Source: Paracoccaceae bacterium (lineage in GTDB: Bacteria > Pseudomonadota > Alphaproteobacteria > Rhodobacterales > Rhodobacteraceae). From it: a DNA stretch of 5,318 nucleotides. Positions 1-4,836 of this stretch are shown here, one piece after another (the stretch's first letter is position 1; each line of letters opens with the position of its first letter). The notes beneath the pieces were generated by a model. It was not told where the DNA came from. It ran no database searches and worked only from the letters and a program-made list of their open reading frames with translations. A program made the position numbers and the translations under genes. The stretch spans positions 1 through 5,318 of the forward strand of contig JAAEZW010000158.1 in assembly GCA_018222665.1 (NCBI GenBank), written 5' to 3'.

Positions 1-38
1 AATTTTCAATTTTTCAGGGTTTTGTTGGGGTTGCTCTA

Positions 39-67
39 TTGACGTTCAAAAATCTCTGAACTACACA
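39..67 (+). promoter_or_regulatory. Sigma70-type promoter of the tRNA-Gly gene
   Basis: TTGACG at 39-44 matches the -35 consensus in five of six positions. It is followed by exactly 17 bases and TACACA at 62-67 as the -10 box. Transcription would start near 74-76, a few bases before the mature tRNA end at 81, so the 5' leader is very short. The strong TTGAC core and optimal spacing are typical of stable-RNA promoters in alphaproteobacteria. The assignment rests on the motif match and its position. Confidence 0.7.
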
Positions 68-80
68 ACCCAAATCCTGA

Positions 81-154
81 GCGGGTATGGTGAAATGGTA
101 TCATAAGAGCCTTCCAAGCTTAAGGTGCGGGTTCGATTCCCGCTACCCGCTCCA
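81..154 (+). tRNA. tRNA-Gly, anticodon TCC, CCA end encoded
   Basis: The full cloverleaf can be read. The acceptor stem 81-87/144-150 is a perfect 7 bp. The D arm 90-93/101-104 carries the GG pair at 97-98. The anticodon stem is 106-110/118-122, with loop 111-117 and anticodon TCC at 113-115. A 4-base variable loop is at 123-126. The T arm 127-131/139-143 is a perfect 5 bp with a TTCGATT loop. The discriminator is T151 and CCA is encoded at 152-154. The tertiary-pair positions U8-A14, A15-U48 and G18G19 are all canonical. The anticodon stem is weak: its outermost pair is an A-A mismatch (106/122) and the next is G-U (107/121). This isoacceptor reads GGA and GGG glycine codons. No copy of its 3' end is visible elsewhere in the window, so there is no direct sign of an att duplication. 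Confidence 0.96.
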
Positions 155-203
155 AGGATAAAAATCCAATAAAAACAATAAGATAAATGCACAGTAATTA
201 TCG

Positions 204-242
204 TTTGTGTACAAGGTTTGTATACTAGGTTCTTACACTAGG
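204..242. repeat. Three degenerate 13-base tandem repeats
   Basis: Three head-to-tail 13-base units are visible: 204-216 (TTTGTGTACAAGG), 217-229 (TTTGTATACTAGG) and 230-242 (TTCTTACACTAGG). Units 1 and 2 agree at 11 of 13 positions, units 2 and 3 at 10 of 13, and units 1 and 3 at 8 of 13. All share an AC.AGG right half. Units 1 and 2 have small central palindromes (TTGT-GT-ACAA at 205-214 and GTATAC at 220-225). Short direct repeats of this kind can be stacked sites for a DNA-binding protein, or chance duplication in AT-rich DNA. No replication gene is nearby, so calling them iterons would not be justified. Confidence 0.55.
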
Positions 243-275
243 TGTCGTAGTTGTCAGATAGTTTCACTTTGAAAT

Positions 276-300
276 AAAAAAAGCCCCTGCAAAGAGAGGC
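276..300 (-). terminator. Intrinsic terminator reading on the minus strand
   Basis: The minus strand reads a 6-bp stem (295-300 with 283-288), a 6-base loop and then seven T (the A-run at 276-282). On the minus strand every stem position pairs, one of them as a U-G wobble. On the plus strand the same position is a C-A mismatch and no T-run follows. This makes the minus direction clearly preferred. It implies a transcript entering from the right, but no convincing minus-strand gene lies between here and 594. Confidence 0.7.
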
Positions 301-334
301 CTAATTTGTGTTATTTTCACACCTGCTCAAACAG

Positions 335-469
335 ATGGATAACTTTGGCTACACTGGTACAGGCGCACAGCCTGGATCACTTGCTCCACAGCAATTGGTA
401 AGTCGCAGAGCCGCTAACAAAAGCGGCTTGATGGAACGCAAAGACCCACATTTCAACACTTTTGGTTAA
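335..469 (+). CDS. Doubtful small ORF, 44 codons, unknown function
   Basis: An ATG at 335 opens 44 codons to TAA at 467-469. The predicted peptide begins MDNFGYTGTGAQPGS and ends DPHFNTFG. Its composition, rich in G, A, Q and R with no odd runs, looks more like protein than most chance ORFs of this size. I see no Shine-Dalgarno sequence before the ATG. The frame is open upstream only to a TAA at 302-304, with a possible GTG at 308. The ORF overlaps the 409-428 hairpin, and no promoter is convincing. I do not recognise the peptide, and it has no signal peptide, membrane segment or Cys motif. It may be a small protein, the remnant of a longer gene, or chance. Confidence 0.2.
   Translation: MDNFGYTGTGAQPGSLAPQQLVSRRAANKSGLMERKDPHFNTFG
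409..428. other. 7-bp perfect hairpin in the intergenic region
   Basis: AGCCGCT at 409-415 and AGCGGCT at 422-428 form a perfect stem around a 6-base loop. No T-run follows on either strand, so it is not a standard intrinsic terminator. A second, smaller hairpin (CAGGC 360-364 with GCCTG 370-374) and a TGTG/CACA stem (307-310/318-321) lie to the left, followed on the minus strand by the terminator at 276-300. Read on the minus strand, this is a row of hairpins ending in a terminator, as a small RNA would show. No promoter for it was found. Confidence 0.4.
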
Positions 470-470
470 T

Positions 471-496
471 TGAACAAAAACTCGGGTAGCTGTTCA
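471..496. promoter_or_regulatory. TGAACA-N14-TGTTCA inverted repeat
   Basis: Two perfect 6-base half sites (471-476 and 491-496) face each other across 14 bases, about 150 bases before the ABC transporter start. The spacing could fit a dimeric regulator, but a 6-base dyad at a free spacing is expected by chance fairly often. It does not match the alphaproteobacterial LexA site, because GTTC is not repeated after 7 bases. Confidence 0.15.
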
Positions 497-573
497 CAAA
501 AACCTTCAAGGGTAGAGTTAGTATCATGCGAGGGCCAATATAAAAGTGTGAAAGCCTTAGCCGGAACATTTCG

Positions 574-591
574 ACGCGATTTTGATCGCGT
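574..591. promoter_or_regulatory. 7-bp dyad just upstream of the ABC gene's -35 box
   Basis: ACGCGAT at 574-580 and ATCGCGT at 585-591 are exact inverted copies around TTTG. The dyad ends three bases before the TTGACC box at 595-600, a usual place for an operator or activator site of the downstream promoter. No T-run follows, so termination is unlikely. A second short dyad, GAAGG-GG-CCTTC (603-614), lies inside the promoter spacer. Confidence 0.35.
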
Positions 592-594
592 AGC

Positions 595-623
595 TTGACC
601 TTGAAGGGGCCTTCGCGTTTAAG
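595..623 (+). promoter_or_regulatory. Probable sigma70 promoter of the ABC transporter gene
   Basis: TTGACC at 595-600 (five of six consensus positions), 17 bases, then TTTAAG at 618-623 (four of six). The start of transcription would fall near 630, leaving a leader of about 20 bases before the ATG at 649. The TTG of the -35 box would also allow an 18-residue N-terminal extension of the ABC protein. A promoter here argues against that longer start. Confidence 0.5.
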
Positions 624-639
624 GATTGCACGAATTTAC

Positions 640-643
640 GGAG
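640..643 (+). promoter_or_regulatory. Ribosome binding site choosing ATG 649
   Basis: GGAG at 640-643 sits five bases before the ATG at 649. The upstream in-frame TTG at 595 has no comparable site and would begin inside the likely -35 box. The short start also places the first residues (MSDKADRATSK) as the usual hydrophilic leader ahead of transmembrane helix 1. Confidence 0.7.
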
Positions 644-648
644 CAGAC

Positions 649-2427
649 ATGAGCGATAAGGCCGACCGCGCAACATCCAAAAATCTTTCTAGCTTGCGTG
701 CATTGTGGCCGTTTTTGCGGCCCTACCGCGGCCTTATGGTTGCCGCTTTGCTTGCATTGGTTCTCACGGCTTCGATTTCACTGGTCTTTCCATTGGCTGT
801 GCGCCGCGTGATCGACACCTTTAATGTGGAACAGGTTGGATTGCTGGATCAGTATTTTGGCGCGGCCATTGCGATTGCGGCGCTATTGGCACTGGGAACA
901 GCGGTGCGGTATTCTCTGGTGACGCGTTTGGGCGAACGGGTTGTAACCGATATTCGCAAGGCCGTTTTTGGCCGTGTCATCGGAATGGGGCCAAGTTTTT
1001 ATGAAACGATTCTAACGGGTGAGGTTCTTAGCCGAATTACAACGGACACTACGCTGATCCTTTCTGTGATTGGATCATCGGTTTCTATCGCGCTGCGCAA
1101 CCTGTTGATCTTTGTCGGTGGGTTGGGGATGATGTTGCTGACCTCGGCAAAGCTGACAGGTTTGGTTTTGTTGATCGTGCCCGCCGTCATTATTCCCATC
1201 CTTACCTTGGGGCGTCGCCTACGAAAGCTGAGCAAGGAAAACCAAGATTGGATTGCAAACAGTTCTGGCAATGCCTCTGAATACCTTGGGGCTGTTCAAA
1301 CGGTTCAGGCCTTCACGCATGAGACGCTGACGCGCAAATCGTTTGATGATGTGTCTGAAAAAAGTTTTGTAGTGGCGCGTCGTCGAATTACCGCACGCGC
1401 ATGGATGACGGCAATCGTGATCTTTTTGGTCTTTACGGGTGTTGTGGGTGTTTTGTGGATTGGTGCCAATGATGTGCGTACCGATCAAATGACCGCAGGC
1501 ACATTGGTACAGTTTTTGATTTACTCAATTATGGTTGCGGGTGGCGTTGCCGCCCTCTCTGAAATCTGGGGGGAATTGCAGCGGGCCGCAGGGGCAACCG
1601 AACGCTTGGTTGAATTGCTCTCGATCGAGGACCCAGTTCAGGACCCAAGCGCACCCCAAACCCTCTCTACGCCTGTTTCTGGTGCTATCACATTTGACGC
1701 GGTGACATTTCATTACCCTCAGCGCCCCAATACCGTTGCGCTGGACGATGTCACATTTCAGGTGGTAGCAGGGGAAACCGTGGCGATTGTAGGGCCCTCG
1801 GGCGCCGGGAAATCCACCATCATGCAAATGCTGTTGCGCTTTTATGATCCAGAGGTTGGAGGCATAACAATTGATGGCGTCAATTTGCGTGAGATGGCAC
1901 GCCATGATTTTCGCCAACACATCGCCTTGGTTCCGCAGGATGCGGCGATCTTTGCGGTGTCTGCCATGGAAAACATCCGCTTTGGCCGACCAGAGGCCAG
2001 TGACGCGGATGTGATCGCCGCGGCCAAGGCCGCAGCGGCACATGATTTCATTTCGGCCTTGCGTAATGGGTACGACACCTATGTTGGGGAACGCGGTGTG
2101 ATGTTGTCAGGCGGTCAAAAACAACGCATCGCCATTGCGCGCGCGATCCTGCGGGATGCACCCATCCTATTGCTGGATGAGGCAACGAGCGCTTTGGACG
2201 CAGAAAGCGAACGTTTGGTTCAGGCAGCTGTTGAAAACCTATCAGCGGATCGCACAACCTTGGTCATTGCTCACCGTTTGGCAACCGTGAAAAAGGCGGA
2301 TCGCATTCTTGTCATGGATCAGGGCAAAATCGTTGCCCAAGGCACGCACGACAGCCTGATTGCTGAACAGGGGCTCTATGCCCGTTTGGCCAAGTTGCAA
2401 TTTACAGCAGGATTTGACCCAAGTTAA
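649..2427 (+). CDS. MsbA-related ABC half-transporter, fused permease and ATPase
   Basis: Type IV ABC exporter subunit of 592 residues that would act as a homodimer in the inner membrane, expelling a substrate with ATP. The N-terminal half carries about six membrane helices, near residues 29-50, 68-88, 138-165, 169-188, 251-272 and 284-303. The ATPase half is complete: A-loop Tyr356, Walker A GPSGAGKS at 382-389 (Lys388), Q-loop Gln430, signature LSGGQ at 486-490, Walker B ILLLDE at 506-511 (Asp510, catalytic Glu511), D-loop SALD at 514-517 and switch His542. All key residues are intact and the length is normal for the family. I chose the ATG at 649 because of GGAG five bases upstream. The family includes lipid A and lipid flippases, and the alphaproteobacterial MsbA-related group is annotated only generally, so the substrate is unknown. 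The acyl-CoA synthetase gene 84 bases downstream on the same strand makes a lipid-like substrate plausible but unproven. Confidence 0.95.
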   Translation: MSDKADRATSKNLSSLRALWPFLRPYRGLMVAALLALVLTASISLVFPLAVRRVIDTFNVEQVGLLDQYFGAAIAIAALLALGTAVRYSLVTRLGERVVTDIRKAVFGRVIGMGPSFYETILTGEVLSRITTDTTLILSVIGSSVSIALRNLLIFVGGLGMMLLTSAKLTGLVLLIVPAVIIPILTLGRRLRKLSKENQDWIANSSGNASEYLGAVQTVQAFTHETLTRKSFDDVSEKSFVVARRRITARAWMTAIVIFLVFTGVVGVLWIGANDVRTDQMTAGTLVQFLIYSIMVAGGVAALSEIWGELQRAAGATERLVELLSIEDPVQDPSAPQTLSTPVSGAITFDAVTFHYPQRPNTVALDDVTFQVVAGETVAIVGPSGAGKSTIMQMLLRFYDPEVGGITIDGVNLREMARHDFRQHIALVPQDAAIFAVSAMENIRFGRPEASDADVIAAAKAAAAHDFISALRNGYDTYVGERGVMLSGGQKQRIAIARAILRDAPILLLDEATSALDAESERLVQAAVENLSADRTTLVIAHRLATVKKADRILVMDQGKIVAQGTHDSLIAEQGLYARLAKLQFTAGFDPS

Positions 2428-2497
2428 CCTTACAGCGACTTAAATTTGGCTTGATTTTCCACCCCGTTCTACATCATGGTACAAAGCTAAAAAACAG

Positions 2498-2502
2498 GGA
2501 GG
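2498..2502 (+). promoter_or_regulatory. Strong ribosome binding site of the acyl-CoA synthetase gene
   Basis: GGAGG at 2498-2502 lies nine bases before the ATG at 2512. A second ATG at 2504-2506, only one base after the site and out of frame, is too close to be used. The 84-base gap from the ABC gene holds no hairpin terminator and no convincing promoter. Read-through from the upstream gene is therefore the simplest assumption. Confidence 0.75.
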
Positions 2503-2511
2503 AATGGCGAA

Positions 2512-4386
2512 ATGCAGTGGGCGTCATTGGAAGACACACGGGCCTTAGAAGAAGAGTGCACATGGGCGGAACGCGATGTGCCAGTCACACTTTATGAGCT
2601 GTTGACGCGGACCAAGAATAATTTTGGATCACGTCCTGCGGTCAGTTATCAGTTAACATCAGGACCCAAGGATAAGGCAGAAACGTTATCTTGGAATGAG
2701 TTGCATCAAAAAACCACGCAAACTGCGAATATGTTCCGTGCCTTGGGCGTGGGGCCAAATGATGTTGTGGCCTATATCCTGCCAAATGCCACCGAAACGG
2801 TTCTGTCCGTTTTAGGCGGGGCTGTTGCGGGGATTGTAAACCCGATCAACCCGTTGTTGGACGCAGATCAGATTGCTGCCATTTTGCGCGAAACAAATGC
2901 CAAGGTTGTTGTGACGCTAAAGGCGTTTCCAAAAACCGATATCCCACAAAAGGCGGCCGCAGCGGTGGCCGCGGCCCCAAATGTTAAAGCGGTGATTGAA
3001 GTTGACCTATTGCGTTATCTGACATTCCCGAAATCAGTGATTGTACCTCTGATCCGCCCGAAAAATCCGGTGTCGCATCAGGCAAAAATCTATGATTTTA
3101 GCGCATTGATGGCGCAACAAAGCACCACCTTAGATTTTGAGGACCTGCGCGAAGATCGCGTGGCGGCCTATTTCCACACAGGCGGCACCACAGGCATGCC
3201 AAAGGTTGCGCAGCACACCTATTCAGGGATGGTGTACAACGGTTGGTTGGGCGACACATTGCTGTTCACCGAAGAGGATGCAGTGATCTGTCCATTGCCC
3301 TTGTTCCACGTCTTTGCGGTGCATGTGATTTTGATGGCCATGGTGTCATCTGGGGCGCATGTGGTGTTCCCAACACCCGCTGGCTATCGTGGGGATGGGG
3401 TGTTTGACAATTTCTGGAAATTGATCGAACGCTGGGGCATCACGTTTGTGATTACCGTTCCAACGGCGATTTCTGCCTTGATGCAGCGTCCCGTGGATGC
3501 GGATATTTCTACTGTAAAGACATCCTTTTCGGGGTCTGCCCCATTGCCATTGGAATTATTCCGCCGCTTTGAAGAGGCAACAGGCGTCACAATTGTTGAA
3601 GGCTATGGCCTGACCGAGGCGACGTGTTTGGTGTCTTGTAACCCTGTTGACGGTGAAAAAAAGGTTGGCTCTGTCGGTCTGAATTTCCCATACACAGATG
3701 TCAAAGTCATCAAAACCGTAGATGGTGAAATGGTGGAATGTGGTGTGGATGAAGTTGGCGAAATCTGTATCGCGAACCCAGGCGTGCGTCCGGGCAGTAC
3801 CTATACAGAAGCCGACAAGAACAAAGATCTGTATTACAACGATGTCTATCTGCGTACGGGTGATTTGGGCCGCAAGGACGCGGATAAATATCTGTGGATC
3901 ACAGGCCGCGCCAAGGATTTGATCATCCGCGGTGGTCACAACATTGATCCCGCCCTGATCGAAGAGGCGCTGTTGGGCCATGACGCCGTAGCTTTTGCTG
4001 GTGCGATTGGTCAGCCAGATGCCCACGCGGGTGAAATTCCATGTGCTTATGTCGAATTGGTCGCAGGGGCCGAGGTGAGTGAGGCAGAGTTGATGGCCTT
4101 CTGCCTAGAAAATGTATCGGAACGTGCAGCCCATCCAAAACATATGGAAATTTTGCCAGAGCTGCCGAAAACAGCCGTGGGCAAAGTGTTCAAACCCGAT
4201 CTGCGCAAAAGCGCAATTACACGCATATACAACGCGGCATTGGCCGATGCGGGGGTTGATGCATACGTTGCGTCTGTGATGGACGATAAAAAGCGCGGCC
4301 TTGTTGCACAAGTCTCAGGTGGGGCAGATGACGCGGCCATCGGGGGGGTGCTAGGTGCCTACATCAATCAGTGGGAACGCGCTTAA
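2512..4386 (+). CDS. AMP-dependent acyl-CoA synthetase (ANL superfamily)
   Basis: Cytoplasmic ligase of 624 residues that would activate a carboxylic acid with ATP to an acyl-adenylate and transfer it to CoA. The adenylate-forming motifs are all present: A3 P-loop TGGTTGMPK at 223-231, A5 GYGLTEAT at 364-371, A7 YLRTGD at 446-451 (ribose-binding Asp451), A8 hinge TGRAKDLIIRGGHNIDP at 464-480 and A10 PKTAVGKVFKP at 552-562 with catalytic Lys558. The ATG at 2512 follows GGAGG at nine bases. The protein is longer than most family members, with a linker around residues 150-205 and about 50 residues beyond the usual C-terminal end. Together with GGHNIDP this resembles the roughly 630-residue branch often annotated only as AMP-binding domain protein. 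Substrate chain length cannot be read from the sequence. A fatty or other organic acid is likely, and a role in lipid turnover with the upstream exporter is inference. Confidence 0.93.
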   Translation: MQWASLEDTRALEEECTWAERDVPVTLYELLTRTKNNFGSRPAVSYQLTSGPKDKAETLSWNELHQKTTQTANMFRALGVGPNDVVAYILPNATETVLSVLGGAVAGIVNPINPLLDADQIAAILRETNAKVVVTLKAFPKTDIPQKAAAAVAAAPNVKAVIEVDLLRYLTFPKSVIVPLIRPKNPVSHQAKIYDFSALMAQQSTTLDFEDLREDRVAAYFHTGGTTGMPKVAQHTYSGMVYNGWLGDTLLFTEEDAVICPLPLFHVFAVHVILMAMVSSGAHVVFPTPAGYRGDGVFDNFWKLIERWGITFVITVPTAISALMQRPVDADISTVKTSFSGSAPLPLELFRRFEEATGVTIVEGYGLTEATCLVSCNPVDGEKKVGSVGLNFPYTDVKVIKTVDGEMVECGVDEVGEICIANPGVRPGSTYTEADKNKDLYYNDVYLRTGDLGRKDADKYLWITGRAKDLIIRGGHNIDPALIEEALLGHDAVAFAGAIGQPDAHAGEIPCAYVELVAGAEVSEAELMAFCLENVSERAAHPKHMEILPELPKTAVGKVFKPDLRKSAITRIYNAALADAGVDAYVASVMDDKKRGLVAQVSGGADDAAIGGVLGAYINQWERA

Positions 4387-4402
4387 CCCACGTCATGCAC
4401 TA

Positions 4403-4434
4403 AGATCGTGCGCGGAGTGATCCGCGCGTGATCT
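4403..4434 (+). terminator. Long stem-loop with GUGA tetraloop after the acyl-CoA synthetase gene
   Basis: A 14-bp stem (4403-4416 with 4421-4434) closes a GTGA loop, which is a GNRA tetraloop in RNA. It begins 17 bases after the TAA. On the plus strand all 14 positions pair, two of them as adjacent G-U wobbles. On the minus strand those two become A-C mismatches, so the structure is best formed in plus-strand RNA. There is no T-run behind it. It may be a terminator without U-tail, a 3'-end stabiliser that blocks exonucleases, or a boundary between the convergent genes, since the ArsR stop codon lies 20 bases further on. Confidence 0.5.
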
Positions 4435-4454
4435 ACCAACACTGTCTAAAACGA

Positions 4455-4784
4455 TTACTGCTGTTTCGCGTTGGGGCCGCAGAACATATCGTAAAGCAAT
4501 TCAATAAGTTGCGCGGTGTTATTGTTTGCCAATGAATAAAAGATGGTTTTCCCGTCGCGGCGGGTGTCAACCATGCCATCCTCGCGCAGGCGGGCCAACA
4601 TCTGGCTTACGGCAGCTTGGCGACAGTTAAGGATGTCTTCCAATTCGCTTACGGATTTTTCGCCTGATCCCAAATGGCACAGGATCATCAAACGCCCCTC
4701 ATGCGCCATTGTTTTCAGGAAATTCGCCGCAAGTGCCGCGTTTGTTTCCATCTCCTTTGGAGGGGATTTTAAATCGATTGCCAT
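4455..4784 (-). CDS. ArsR-family repressor, SqrR/BigR-like persulfide-sensor type
   Basis: Winged-helix DNA-binding protein of 109 residues, expected to be a dimeric cytoplasmic repressor. The core runs from AHEGRLMILCHL (27-38) through the helix-turn-helix (SVSELEDILNCRQAAVSQMLARLRE, about 44-69) to the beta-wing TRRDGKTIFYSL (74-85). Cys36 and Cys102 lie 66 residues apart, the spacing of Cys41 and Cys107 in the sulfide-responsive repressor SqrR. The same pair in BigR-type proteins bridges through sulfur atoms on exposure to sulfide or persulfide and releases DNA. The ELCVCDL metal site of classical ArsR is absent. A third cysteine, Cys54, lies in the helix-turn-helix. The ATG at 4782-4784 has only a weak AGG seven bases upstream. 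A second in-frame ATG 11 codons later abuts GGAG with no spacer, so the first start is preferred. The gene lies 52 bases downstream of an enolase-superfamily gene on the same strand, and its targets are unknown. Confidence 0.88.
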   Translation of the reverse strand: MAIDLKSPPKEMETNAALAANFLKTMAHEGRLMILCHLGSGEKSVSELEDILNCRQAAVSQMLARLREDGMVDTRRDGKTIFYSLANNNTAQLIELLYDMFCGPNAKQQ

Positions 4785-4793
4785 GTTACGCCT

Positions 4794-4799
4794 GTTATA
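4794..4799 (-). promoter_or_regulatory. Possible -10 box for the ArsR gene
   Basis: The minus strand reads TATAAC at 4794-4799, nine bases before the ATG, a good -10 match. The expected -35 position, 17 bases further upstream, reads TATGTC and is poor. The gap to the preceding gene has no terminator. The ArsR gene may therefore have a weak own promoter, an almost leaderless message, or simply read-through from the upstream gene. Confidence 0.2.
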
Positions 4800-4836
4800 A
4801 ATTTTGGGCGCACCATGACATATTCGCTTTTTGAGA

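Larger units (their letters stand above)
155..594. other. Non-coding, AT-rich region between tRNA-Gly and the ABC transporter gene
   Basis: This stretch has no convincing gene. It contains a set of 13-base tandem repeats (204-242), a minus-strand intrinsic terminator (276-300), small hairpins at 307-321, 360-374 and 409-428, a doubtful 44-codon ORF (335-469), a TGAACA/TGTTCA inverted repeat (471-496) and a 7-bp dyad (574-591). A sequence next to a tRNA with leftover terminator and gene-like fragments fits a decayed insertion site. No integrase, no transposase and no duplicated tRNA end is visible, so that remains inference. A small structured RNA on the minus strand is an alternative. Confidence 0.6.

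Noticed and set aside
251..279. TTGTCA with a downstream AATAAA as a promoter
   Set aside because: The -10 is poor at acceptable spacings and it would fire straight into the opposing terminator hairpin.
356..453. 24- to 38-codon minus-strand ORFs before the minus-strand terminator (for example MWVFAFHQAAF...)
   Set aside because: They have no ribosome binding site and no recognisable peptide, and such lengths are expected by chance.
492..507. Possible LexA box (GTTC-N7-GTTC)
   Set aside because: The second half is CTTC after eight bases, so both spacing and sequence fail.
595..648. TTG start giving the ABC protein an 18-residue N-terminal extension
   Set aside because: It lies in a likely -35 box, has no ribosome binding site, and the ATG at 649 has GGAG at a good distance.
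1525..2043. 172-codon open frame on the minus strand inside the ABC transporter gene
   Set aside because: It overlaps the conserved ATPase-coding region, is rich in C, H and R as antisense frames often are, and shows no family motif.
2428..2511. Separate promoter for the acyl-CoA synthetase gene (TTGATT at 2451, TACAAA at 2480)
   Set aside because: The spacing of 23 bases is far from 17, and no better pairing was found.
3556..4026. 156-codon open frame on the minus strand inside the acyl-CoA synthetase gene
   Set aside because: It is antisense to the essential A5-A8 motifs of the synthetase, without its own motifs or signals.
4543..4800. 85-codon plus-strand frame opposite the ArsR gene
   Set aside because: The minus-strand ArsR protein has a full family signature. 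The plus frame is R- and S-rich and featureless.
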